Shown piece by piece: positions 16,402-24,537 of a DNA stretch of 64,000 nucleotides. This DNA comes from JANMES01 sp038329865. Lineage in GTDB: Bacteria; Planctomycetota; Phycisphaerae; Tepidisphaerales; Tepidisphaeraceae. Below the pieces are notes generated by a model, which did not search any database, was not told the DNA's origin, and saw nothing but the letters and a program-made list of their open reading frames with translations. Location of the stretch: positions 1 through 64,000 of the forward strand of contig JBBQNK010000008.1 in NCBI GenBank assembly GCA_038329865.1. Direction: 5' to 3'. The stretch's first letter is position 1, and each line of letters starts with the position of its first letter. The position numbers were made by a program, and so were the translations under genes.

Positions 16402-17045
16402 GCGATCAGGTAAAGAATCGGGAACAGGAAAATCCAGATGATGTCCACAAAGTGCCAGTAAAGGCCGAACATTTCTATCTTCAGCCGCAGGTCGTGTGCG
16501 TAGTCGGCGCGGCGGGTTCGCCCGACGTAGAAGAGCATGATGACGATGCCGATGATCATGTGCGTTGCGTGAAGCATCGTGAGGAAGAAGTAGAAGACGA
16601 AGAACAATTGCGACTGGATCGGATGCTCGAAGGGTTCAACCGGGTGGAAGTTGAAGTGCGGCATGAGGCCTTCGCGGTAATCGATGTAGTACTCGATCGC
16701 CTTCACGCCGATGAACGTCGCGCCGAGCAGGGCGGTGAGGATGAGGTACCGCACCAGCCGATTGCGGCGGGCGAGACCTTCGACTTCATGAACCGCCAGC
16801 GCCATCGTGAAACTGCTGAACAGCAGCACGCCGGTGTTGGCCGTGCCGATCCACGGGTAAAGCCGGTGGCCCGCCTGGGAAAATGCCTCGGGATATAGCC
16901 GGCGATAAACCGTGAACGCCATCAGCACACCCCCGAAGAACAGGATTTCCGTTGCCAGGAAAGTCCACATGCCGAGGGTAGCGGCTTCGTGTTCCTGGGC
17001 GGCGTCGTCGAACTGCATCGAGACGGGCATTTCAGCTTCAGACAT
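16398..17045 (-). CDS. coxC: Cytochrome c oxidase subunit III
   Basis: A 215-residue membrane subunit, the five-helix form rather than the seven-helix mitochondrial type. The sequence TLGMWTFLATEILFFGGVLM (about residues 23-42) is the family hallmark with the conserved glutamate, and MLHATHMIIGIVIML (about 157-171) contains the conserved histidine near the end. It has no cofactor and supports proton uptake and stability. It overlaps the subunit I gene by 8 bases and the subunit IV gene by 4 bases. Confidence 0.95.
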   Translation of the reverse strand: MSEAEMPVSMQFDDAAQEHEAATLGMWTFLATEILFFGGVLMAFTVYRRLYPEAFSQAGHRLYPWIGTANTGVLLFSSFTMALAVHEVEGLARRNRLVRYLILTALLGATFIGVKAIEYYIDYREGLMPHFNFHPVEPFEHPIQSQLFFVFYFFLTMLHATHMIIGIVIMLFYVGRTRRADYAHDLRLKIEMFGLYWHFVDIIWIFLFPILYLIA

Positions 17046-18687
17046 GCTTGATCCCTTCCTCGTGCAACGCCACGGTGTCGTAATCGTAAGGCGGGCCGTT
17101 GACGGTCGGCATGACTTCGAAGTTCAATTCTGGCGGCGGTGAAGGACTCTGCCATTCCAGGCCCGTCGCGTTCCACGGGTTCGGCCCGGCCTTGGGTTCC
17201 CACCGGAGCGACCAGAAGAAATATCCGAGTGGCAGCAGATAGCCCACGCCGAGGATCGACGCGCCGGCGGTTGAAAGCACGTTCAACACCTGGAAGTGCG
17301 CATCGTACTCGGCCACGCGCCGCACCATGCCCATGTAGCCGAGCACGAATTGCGGGAAGAACGTGAGGTTGAATCCGAAGAAGACCAGCACCGCGCTGAA
17401 TACGCCCCAGCCTTCGGGATACATTCGCCCGGTGATTTTCGGCCACCAGTAGTGCATCGCCCCCAGGTACGCCATCATCGCTCCGCCGACCATGATGTAG
17501 TGGAAGTGGGCGATGACGAAGTAGGTATCGTGCACGTGCACATCCACGCCCATGGCGGCGAGGAATAGGCCGGTCAATCCGCCGATCGTGAACAGGCCGA
17601 TGAATCCGAGCGCGTAAAGCAGCGGCGTCTTCAGCACCAGGCTGCCCTTGTAGAGCGTGAGCGTCCAGTTAAACACCTTGATCGCCGATGGCACGGCCAC
17701 CAAAAAGCTCAACACTGAAAAGACCATGCCCGCGTACATGCTCTGCCCGCTGACGAACATGTGATGGCCCCAGACGAGGAAGCCGAGGATCGCAATCGCC
17801 ACGCTCGAGTAGGCCACGAAGTGATACCCGAATATCCGCTTGCGGCTGAAGGTGGCGATCAACTCGCTCACCACGCCCATTCCCGGCAAAATCATGATGT
17901 AAACGGCGGGGTGCGAGTAGAACCAGAACAGGTGCTGATAAAGCAGCGGATCGCCGCCAAGGGCCGGGTTGAAGATCCCGACGCCGAACGCATGCTCAGC
18001 CGCCAACAGCAGCAGGGTGATCGCCAGCACCGGCGTGCCGAGGATGAAGATCAGGCTCGTCGCGTAAAGCGACCACACGAACAGCGGCAGGCGCGACCAA
18101 TACATGCCCGGGCAGCGCATGGTGTGAATCGTGACGATGAAATTAATGCCCGTGAAGATTGACGAGAACCCGGCGATGAAGATGCCGAAAATCATCGGCG
18201 TCATCGCGCTGTTGCTGAACGTGGTGCTGTAAGGCGTGTAGAATGTCCACCCCGTATCCACGCCGCCGTACACCAGCGAGACCATCGCGAGAATCGCACC
18301 GATCAGGAACACGTAATAGCTGGCGAGGTTTAATTTCGGAAAGGCCAGGTCACGCGCGCCGATCATCATCGGCAATAAAATATTTCCGAACGTGGTGGGG
18401 ATCGAAGGGATGAGGAAGAAGAAGACCATCGTCACGCCGTGCATGGTGAACAGGCGGTTGTAAATGTCGTGCGTGACGAGGTGAGCCTTTGGCGTGAGCA
18501 ATTCCAGGCGGATCAGGATCGCCGGCATGCTGCCGAGGAAGAAGAGGAAGGTGATCGTGACCAGGTACATCACGCCGATGCGTTTGTGGTCCTTGGGCCA
18601 CAGCCACGACGCGACCGACCAGTCGTGGTTGATGTAATTCAGCCGCCGCGGGGGCGAGGGCTCGATGGTCTTCTGCAGTTCGCTCAT
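17038..18687 (-). CDS. coxA: Cytochrome c oxidase subunit I (heme-copper oxidase, A2-like)
   Basis: The 549-residue catalytic subunit reduces oxygen and pumps protons. The heme/CuB site is seen in FWFYSHPAVYIMILPGMG (about residues 234-251; histidine-tyrosine pair), VWGHHMF (two CuB histidines, about 307-313) and HDTYFVIAHFHYIMVGG (about 387-403). The glutamate of the usual HPEVY is alanine and the preceding YS is present, the pattern of A2-type oxidases where YS replaces the D-channel glutamate. Its start shares ATGA with the subunit II stop. Confidence 0.97.
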   Translation of the reverse strand: MSELQKTIEPSPPRRLNYINHDWSVASWLWPKDHKRIGVMYLVTITFLFFLGSMPAILIRLELLTPKAHLVTHDIYNRLFTMHGVTMVFFFLIPSIPTTFGNILLPMMIGARDLAFPKLNLASYYVFLIGAILAMVSLVYGGVDTGWTFYTPYSTTFSNSAMTPMIFGIFIAGFSSIFTGINFIVTIHTMRCPGMYWSRLPLFVWSLYATSLIFILGTPVLAITLLLLAAEHAFGVGIFNPALGGDPLLYQHLFWFYSHPAVYIMILPGMGVVSELIATFSRKRIFGYHFVAYSSVAIAILGFLVWGHHMFVSGQSMYAGMVFSVLSFLVAVPSAIKVFNWTLTLYKGSLVLKTPLLYALGFIGLFTIGGLTGLFLAAMGVDVHVHDTYFVIAHFHYIMVGGAMMAYLGAMHYWWPKITGRMYPEGWGVFSAVLVFFGFNLTFFPQFVLGYMGMVRRVAEYDAHFQVLNVLSTAGASILGVGYLLPLGYFFWSLRWEPKAGPNPWNATGLEWQSPSPPPELNFEVMPTVNGPPYDYDTVALHEEGIKHV

Positions 18688-19727
18688 GGTTTGGGCTCAT
18701 CTTTCGCTGGTTCGGCCGATGCCGGCTGCGTGGTCGCGTCGGCGGGCCAGCCGTTGCGAATGGATTTTACGAAATCGACCAGGTCGCGCAGCTGCTGTTC
18801 GGAAAGCTGCCCGTTGTAACTCGGCATGAGCGACGGCTGCGGATAGCCGGCCGATATCTTCGCGTTGGGAAAGAGGATCGACTCGCGAATGTACTCTTCG
18901 TCGGCTGCGACGGTCTGGCCGTTCTGAAGTTTCACCGCTTGACCGTAGATACCGTCGAGTCGGGGCGCGCGGACGGATGAAGTCGGCACGTGGCAGGCGA
19001 TGCAGCCCATCGCGTTGAATGTGCTGCGCAGTTGCGTGGCCATCGGCGCGCCGACCGTTCCCGGCGTGCCGGCGATCGCGGGCTGATTGGCGGGGGCGGC
19101 GTCGAGCCATTTCTGGTAGTCAGGCTGTGTCATCACGTACACCCAGCCGATCATCGCCGCGTGATCCGTGCCGCAGTATTGTGCGCAATGGATCCGGTAC
19201 GTGCCGGTCTTTGTGGCGGTGAACCACATCGTGGTGTAACGGTCCGGCAGCACGTCCTGCTTCACCCTGAAGGCGGGGACGTAAAAATCGTGAATGACGT
19301 CCTGCGATGTCATGATCAGCTTCACCGCCTGCCCGACAGGCACGTGCAGCGCGTTGATTTCCTCGCGGCCGTTCGGCTGGTGGAGTTTCCACATCCACTG
19401 CTTGCCGACGACGTAGATATTCATCGTATCCGCAGGCGGGCGAGAGATGTCGGCGTACACGTCGGCGGCCCAGGCAAAAAGCGTCAGGGCGATCACCGTC
19501 AATACCGTGGCGAAGAACATCTCGAGCTTGGTCGAGTGATCAATGGCGCCTTCGCGATTGGCATGCCTGTGCCGGTGATACTTCGTCACGCAAAACAGCA
19601 CCATGGCGAGCACGATCACGATGATCGTCGTCGCGAAGACGATCAGCAGGCCGAAGACGAAATCCACGCGCTCGCCGGTAACGCTGGCGGAATGGCTTAA
19701 GAAATATGGGATCTGCGGGAGGTTCAT
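18684..19727 (-). CDS. coxB: Cytochrome c oxidase subunit II with fused cytochrome c (caa3 type)
   Basis: The 347-residue electron-entry subunit. Two N-terminal membrane helices (about residues 18-42 and 64-84) are followed by the CuA cupredoxin domain with HCAQYCGTDHAAM (about 184-196) and a C-terminal cytochrome c domain with the heme site CIACH (about 249-253) and the distal MPSY methionine (about 306-309). The ATG at 19727 overlaps the SCO stop (ATGA); the 130 in-frame residues upstream are antisense-like and rejected. The fused heme domain means it can accept electrons directly from alternative complex III. Confidence 0.95.
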   Translation of the reverse strand: MNLPQIPYFLSHSASVTGERVDFVFGLLIVFATTIIVIVLAMVLFCVTKYHRHRHANREGAIDHSTKLEMFFATVLTVIALTLFAWAADVYADISRPPADTMNIYVVGKQWMWKLHQPNGREEINALHVPVGQAVKLIMTSQDVIHDFYVPAFRVKQDVLPDRYTTMWFTATKTGTYRIHCAQYCGTDHAAMIGWVYVMTQPDYQKWLDAAPANQPAIAGTPGTVGAPMATQLRSTFNAMGCIACHVPTSSVRAPRLDGIYGQAVKLQNGQTVAADEEYIRESILFPNAKISAGYPQPSLMPSYNGQLSEQQLRDLVDFVKSIRNGWPADATTQPASAEPAKDEPKP

Positions 19728-20515
19728 GTATGCACGCCCGCTTTCTGCCGGTAGCGATATCCGAGAAAGCCGATCGTCCCGAAGAGCAGCAGGGCAGTCG
19801 CGCACCCGGCGGTTTGGAGGGCGGCCTGGATGGCGAACCCGTACTTGCCGGTGGCCGGGTCGTAGTGGTAGCAGCGGAGCAGGACCGCATCGCTGAGCGT
19901 CCCGATCTTGCCCTGCGAGGATTCGACGATCGCCAAACGCATATCGCGCGCCTGGAAAGTCATGCCGAGCAGGTAGCGGTTCACGTGGCCACCAGGTGTG
20001 AGGATGATCAGCCCGGCCGGGTGCGAAAACTGCCCGCCCGGAAGCGGCGCGTAGTGGAATCCGACGCTGCCGGTGAACTGGTCGATCATCGCCGTCGTGC
20101 CGGTCAGGCAGTGCCAACCCGCGGCGGTTTCCGGTCGGCCATAGGCTTTAACGAGCTCCGCCTTTTTCGCCGCGGCGAGTTCGGGCGTTTCGCTCGGGGA
20201 AATGCTCAGCGTGATGACGTTGAAATCCTTGCCGGCCGATAGCTCAAGTTTTTTCAAAGACGATGCGAGATTCTGCAGCAGCGGGTCGCAGAGCATCGGG
20301 CATTCATAAAAGCCGACCATCAGCACGGTCGGCCGATCCTGCAGGAGATCGCCGATGCGAACGGTTTGGCCGGTCTCGTCCTTGAACGTGGCATCGGCAG
20401 CGATGGCGGCGCTGAGCTTCTGCTCGAACGACACGTCGTTGAGCAACGAACGCTGCGCGAACGCAGTGGCCGTGCTAGCCAGCAACACCGCGAAGATGAC
20501 AAACAACTTGATCAC
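19724..20515 (-). CDS. SCO1/SenC copper chaperone, membrane-anchored
   Basis: Delivers copper to the CuA site of subunit II, encoded next. The GTG-started 263-residue protein has a signal-type N terminus (KLFVIFAVLLASTATAFA), the thioredoxin-fold copper site CPMLC (about residues 74-78; CPxxC in most members) with the later histidine at FSHPAG, and a C-terminal membrane helix (about 236-254) followed by YRYRQK. The GTG overlaps the stop of the upstream gene (GTGA); GAGGAG sits unusually close, 3 bases before the GTG, so a TTG three codons on is a possible alternative start. Confidence 0.88.
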   Translation of the reverse strand: MIKLFVIFAVLLASTATAFAQRSLLNDVSFEQKLSAAIAADATFKDETGQTVRIGDLLQDRPTVLMVGFYECPMLCDPLLQNLASSLKKLELSAGKDFNVITLSISPSETPELAAAKKAELVKAYGRPETAAGWHCLTGTTAMIDQFTGSVGFHYAPLPGGQFSHPAGLIILTPGGHVNRYLLGMTFQARDMRLAIVESSQGKIGTLSDAVLLRCYHYDPATGKYGFAIQAALQTAGCATALLLFGTIGFLGYRYRQKAGVHT

Positions 20516-20898
20516 TTGCTCCTCACTTGTTCCGCACCGGCCGGTGGCGCCATCAGGTCCATTGCTCGCTTGATCGGAATCCGAACGACGCCGGCTTTTT
20601 GGTCGATCCAGCCGTACGTCGAAAGATGTTGCTGTTCTTGTTCGCGCATCGCGGCCAGGTCTTCGCCGGGCTTGACCCACGCGCCGACGCGCTCGGGAAG
20701 GTTGGAAACGTCTGCGGTATTAGCGGCGACCCGGTCGGGTCGGGAGTGCTGAAAGTAGTTCAGGTGCAGAGCCTCCAGTGCGATCGCGCCGAGCACCAAA
20801 ATGACGATCAGCGCGCCGAACGCGAGAACGGCCGGCACAGAAGTTCCATCGGACTCGTGGCCGGCGGAGACAAAATGTTCGTGGGCGCCGTGGCTCAT
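20512..20898 (-). CDS. Small membrane protein of the complex III-oxidase operon (unknown)
   Basis: A 128-residue protein with one membrane helix (about residues 21-43; VPAVLAFGALIVILVLGAIA) and a soluble C-terminal domain on the far side, including YGWIDQKAGVVRIPIKRAMD (about 95-114). I do not recognise a named family, but the segment Y-G-W-x-D-(Q/K)-x-x-G-(V/I)-(V/A)-(R/H)-(I/L)-P-I-x-x-A-M is, to my memory, found in small proteins placed between complex III and oxidase or SCO genes in several phyla. The gene overlaps both neighbours by 4 bases, so it is made in step with the complexes. A role in assembly or in a supercomplex is inferred. Confidence 0.75.
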   Translation of the reverse strand: MSHGAHEHFVSAGHESDGTSVPAVLAFGALIVILVLGAIALEALHLNYFQHSRPDRVAANTADVSNLPERVGAWVKPGEDLAAMREQEQQHLSTYGWIDQKAGVVRIPIKRAMDLMAPPAGAEQVRSK

Positions 20899-22016
20899 CC
20901 GTGTGCTTCCTCCCCGGTCGCGGCGACCGGCGTGGTTGACGTCCAAAGCAGTCGCGGCGAAATGAACAGCCCGATTCCAGCGCTGACGATGACCATCACG
21001 GCAACGGCAAGAATGCACTCCCACGCCTGCGGCTTGTGTTCCTTCAGGCTGGGGATCACCAGCCACGCCGCTTCAATCCACGTCGCCGCGAGCATTCCCC
21101 CCGCGGTGGCGGCCAGCGTGGTGCGCTTCTGCTTTGCGTCGCGAAACAGCAGCACCAGGAACGGAATGAAAAACTGAACGACGATCAACATCAATGCGAT
21201 CGCGCCCCACGCGCCGTAGTTGCGCTGGTCGTACCACGCGACTTCGCGCGGCAGGTTGCCGCTCCACACGATCAGGAATTGCGAGAACGCCATGTATGCG
21301 TGCAGGATTACGAATGTGAGAAGCAGGTTGCCCCAGTCATTCATGCGCTTGAGCGGCGCTTCGGGAAAGCGGATGGTGGCCGAAATGATCATAACGCACA
21401 GCGCCGTGACGCCGAACGCCATCATCAGGTAAAGGCCGAAGATGGTGGAATAGAAATCAGATGAAAGCATGGCCAGCCAATCGAGCGAGGCGAGGGTGAT
21501 CGTCACCATCATGAGCACGAAGCAGACGCCCGCAGTTCCAACCGGCCAGCGGTTGGGCTTGGCCGCGGCGCCGGTCAGCGAAATGCCGATCCAGATCAGG
21601 AAGTACGCCACCGACCGCGCGACGAAAAATCCTTCGCGCATGTACCAGTGGCGGAAGTGCGATTCTTCCAGCGGCTCGAGCACGCCGTGCGTCATCCACG
21701 GGTAAAGCCACTTCATCCCGACCAGGACGGGGATGAATAAAATCGCCATCAGCGTCAACGGGCGGATGCGCGTGGAGGAATCGTCGAGGAGTTGCTTGCC
21801 CCAGTCGCCGCCGGACATGCGGTGAATAAGCTTAAGTCCCATCGTGCCCAGCGGCACGCCGAGCCAGAAAGTCCAGCCCGCCAGGTAGCCCATCAGCATC
21901 GACGTCGGCCACTTCCAGAAGAAGACGACCGCGAGCAGCACCACCGCGCCTGCGATGGAAGCGTACGCCGGGCGCGACAGCACGCGAGCGATCGGATTGG
22001 TCGTCGGCTGGCTCAT
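20895..22016 (-). CDS. actF: Alternative complex III subunit ActF (NrfD-like quinone-site membrane subunit)
   Basis: A 373-residue integral membrane protein with about ten helices, from YASIAGAVVLLAVVFFW near the N terminus to the last helix near residues 330-360. ActF is the second, smaller quinol-side membrane subunit of alternative complex III, which oxidises menaquinol and hands electrons to cytochrome c or the oxidase. The identity rests on topology, on blocks such as LGVPLGTMGLKLIHRMSGG (about 52-70) and the conserved GNLPREVAWY segment, and on gene order after ActE. Both ends overlap neighbours by 4 bases. Confidence 0.9.
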   Translation of the reverse strand: MSQPTTNPIARVLSRPAYASIAGAVVLLAVVFFWKWPTSMLMGYLAGWTFWLGVPLGTMGLKLIHRMSGGDWGKQLLDDSSTRIRPLTLMAILFIPVLVGMKWLYPWMTHGVLEPLEESHFRHWYMREGFFVARSVAYFLIWIGISLTGAAAKPNRWPVGTAGVCFVLMMVTITLASLDWLAMLSSDFYSTIFGLYLMMAFGVTALCVMIISATIRFPEAPLKRMNDWGNLLLTFVILHAYMAFSQFLIVWSGNLPREVAWYDQRNYGAWGAIALMLIVVQFFIPFLVLLFRDAKQKRTTLAATAGGMLAATWIEAAWLVIPSLKEHKPQAWECILAVAVMVIVSAGIGLFISPRLLWTSTTPVAATGEEAHG

Positions 22017-22582
22017 TTAGCAGTCGCTCCCTGGACGGGGGCCGTGAGTTCGTGTTGGGACTCGGCCGGCACGTCCTGCAGGTTCGCGTGTTGCGACCGC
22101 TGCAACGCCCGCACGTATGCGACGATCGCCCAGCGGTCATCGGGCGGAATCTGATCCGCGTACGGAGGCATTTTCCCGAGGCCGTGGGTGATCACGCCGT
22201 TGAGGTAATCGTCGGGCAATCCGCGCAGGCGATCCGAATGGAATGTCGGCGGTGGCGGGAAGCCGCGCTGTACGACCATGCCGTGCCCGGCCCCATTGGC
22301 GCCGTGACACATGGCGCAATAGATCCCGAATCGCTCCTGCCCGCGTTCGAGCAGCGCCACCGACATCGCCGGGCGAGTGGTCGGGCCGGCGTCGGTCGTC
22401 ACGGCGTGTTCCACGGCCGGCCGGGCGGTCATGCCGTCGGCGAAGAAGGTGGACGTCGTTTGCGTGTCGTAGCGCGCCTGCTTGCGCATCGTCATCACTT
22501 CCATTTCGTCGTCCTTCCCGTCGCAGCCGATAAGGCCGGCGAACAGGCAAAGGCACGTGAGCATGAACCAGGTGCGTTTCAT
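22013..22582 (-). CDS. actE: Alternative complex III subunit ActE (monoheme cytochrome c lipoprotein)
   Basis: A 189-residue lipoprotein cytochrome. The signal peptide ends in the lipobox LIGC (lipidated cysteine 20), so it is anchored outside the cytoplasm. One heme c site, CAMCH (about residues 89-93), is followed by the axial methionine in GLGKMPPYADQI (about 134-145). It carries electrons from the ActA/ActB hemes and clusters toward the caa3 oxidase. The start and stop both overlap neighbours by 4 bases. A Pro/Thr-rich linker (about 53-72) separates anchor and heme domain. Confidence 0.93.
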   Translation of the reverse strand: MKRTWFMLTCLCLFAGLIGCDGKDDEMEVMTMRKQARYDTQTTSTFFADGMTARPAVEHAVTTDAGPTTRPAMSVALLERGQERFGIYCAMCHGANGAGHGMVVQRGFPPPPTFHSDRLRGLPDDYLNGVITHGLGKMPPYADQIPPDDRWAIVAYVRALQRSQHANLQDVPAESQHELTAPVQGATAK

Positions 22583-24537
22583 TTCGGCACCTCGCTCACC
22601 GCGATCGGAGAAAGCGACTGCAACAGATCGCGGGTTTGCTCGCGCTCGTACTTCGCATCGACCCGCTCGATCGCGAGGAAGAAGCGGTCGCGCGACGCCC
22701 GCTCAAAATTCGGCGTGTTCGAAACCGGGTGGTAAAGCTGCGGAAACCGATTCCTGACAAACAGCGCCGTTAAACCAAAGAGCGCGGCAGTCAGAATCGT
22801 CAGCTCGAAGGTGATCGGGATGAACGCCGGCCAGCTGAAATTCGGCTTGCCGGCAATATTCCACGGGTACGAGACCGTCGCGCACCAGGTTTGAAATCCA
22901 AACCCCGTCAGCCCGCCGATGATTCCGCCGACCAGCATCACGTGCGGCAGTTTGGAGCGAGGCAGTTCCATCGCCTCGGTCAGTCCTGACAGCGGCAGTG
23001 GGGCGTAGGCGTTGATGCTCTGGTAGCCGGCGGATTTTACTTTTCGCACGGCCGACTCGAGCTGATCGGACGTTTCAAACTCGGCGACGAGGCCGTAAAT
23101 ATCCTCGCTGCGCATCAGCAGCACTTCCGGGACATTGGTCGCGATATTTTCTTTCGGCGGCTCGGTGTGTGCTTTCGCGTCGTCGTGCCCATGGTGCGCG
23201 TGATGCAGCAGCTCGCGAATTTCAAAGATCGAAACGATCGGCAGCAGGCGGATGAACAGCAGCACCAGCAGTACGAACGTGAAGATCGTTCCGATGTAGA
23301 GCATCCAATCCCACATCGTGCCGGCGTACATGCCCCATGATGAAGGCATGAAATCGCGATGCAGGCTGACGATGACGATCATGTACCGCTCAAACCACAT
23401 GCCCACATTGATGAACTGGCAGACGATGAAGAGCGTAAACGGATTGATGCGGATCGCCCGAATCCACAGCAATTGCGGCACGGTGCAGTTGCACAGGATC
23501 GCGCCCCAGAAAATGTACCAGTACGGCCCGACCATGCGGTTGACCGTCACGTAGATTTCATTCTTATCGCCGCTGAAAAAAGCGAAGAAAACTTCTGTCA
23601 CGTAGCCGTAGGTGACGAACATCCCCGTCACCAACATGATTTTGCCCATGTTGTCTAGGTGGCGGGTGGTGATGATGTCCTTCATCTTGTAGATGACGCG
23701 GACAGGGATGAGGATCGTCGCGACCATCGCAAAGCCGGCAAAAATCGCACCGGCCACGAAGTACGGCGGGAAAATCGTGGAGTGCCACCCGGCGACGATT
23801 CCGCCTGCGAAATCGAGCGACACGATGCTGTGCACCGAGATCACCAGCGGCGTGGCCAGCCCGGCGAAGAGCACGTACAGCGTCTGGTGCCGCTGCCACT
23901 GCCGCGACTCGCCGCGCCAGCCGAGCGCGAAAGTTCCGGCAATCAATTTCGACCAATGATGCTTGGCCGAGTCGCGAACAGTCGCCAGGTCCGGGATCAG
24001 GCCGACGTACCAGTAGAACATCGAGACGGTCGCGTAGGTTGAAACGGCGAACACGTCCCACACCAGCGGGCTGCGCCACTGAGGCCAGGCGCCGGTGGTG
24101 GCCGGGTAGGGGAACAGGTAATAAAACCGCTGGATTCGCCCGAGATGCAGCAGCGGGAAAAGCCCCGCCATCGCCACAGCGAACAACGTCATCGCCTCGG
24201 CAAATCGGTTGATCGAATTCCGCCAATTCTGCTTGGCTAGTAGCAGAATTGCTGAGATGAACGTGCCGGCGTGGCCGATTCCGATCCACCAGACGAAATT
24301 GACAATCGCAAAGCCCCAGCCAACGGGAATGTTCACGCCCCACACGCCCACGCCCCACCAGATCAGCCACGCGACCGAGGTGAACAGGAGCATCGACCCG
24401 GAAAGCAGAAACCCAACGAGCATGAGCCAACGGCGATTGATAGGCCGTTGCGCAACGCCGACGATCTGGTCAGTGACGCTGCCGTACGTCTGCCCGAGAG
24501 GCTCGATCAACGGTGCGGAGAAGCTCGCTTCGCTCAT
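22579..24537 (-). CDS. Alternative complex III subunit ActC fused to ActD
   Basis: One 652-residue frame covers two subunits that are usually separate genes. Residues 1-430 or so form the NrfD-type ActC with about ten helices; GIGHAGTFISAILLL (about 91-105) and RGESRQWQRHQTLYVLF (about 208-224) are typical blocks of this menaquinol-oxidising subunit. A His/Asp-rich linker (HHAHHGHDDAKAHTEPPKEN, about 436-455) leads into ActD (DUF3341 type): YGLVAEFETSDQLESAVRKV (about 472-491), then two helices near 520-590 and LYHPVSNTPNFERASRDRFF. No stop or ribosome binding site interrupts the junction. Confidence 0.92.
   Translation of the reverse strand: MSEASFSAPLIEPLGQTYGSVTDQIVGVAQRPINRRWLMLVGFLLSGSMLLFTSVAWLIWWGVGVWGVNIPVGWGFAIVNFVWWIGIGHAGTFISAILLLAKQNWRNSINRFAEAMTLFAVAMAGLFPLLHLGRIQRFYYLFPYPATTGAWPQWRSPLVWDVFAVSTYATVSMFYWYVGLIPDLATVRDSAKHHWSKLIAGTFALGWRGESRQWQRHQTLYVLFAGLATPLVISVHSIVSLDFAGGIVAGWHSTIFPPYFVAGAIFAGFAMVATILIPVRVIYKMKDIITTRHLDNMGKIMLVTGMFVTYGYVTEVFFAFFSGDKNEIYVTVNRMVGPYWYIFWGAILCNCTVPQLLWIRAIRINPFTLFIVCQFINVGMWFERYMIVIVSLHRDFMPSSWGMYAGTMWDWMLYIGTIFTFVLLVLLFIRLLPIVSIFEIRELLHHAHHGHDDAKAHTEPPKENIATNVPEVLLMRSEDIYGLVAEFETSDQLESAVRKVKSAGYQSINAYAPLPLSGLTEAMELPRSKLPHVMLVGGIIGGLTGFGFQTWCATVSYPWNIAGKPNFSWPAFIPITFELTILTAALFGLTALFVRNRFPQLYHPVSNTPNFERASRDRFFLAIERVDAKYEREQTRDLLQSLSPIAVSEVPK

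Noticed and set aside
19728..20117. N-terminal 130-residue extension of cytochrome oxidase subunit II
   Set aside because: It is antisense-like sequence inside the SCO gene; the ATG overlapping the SCO stop gives the family N terminus.
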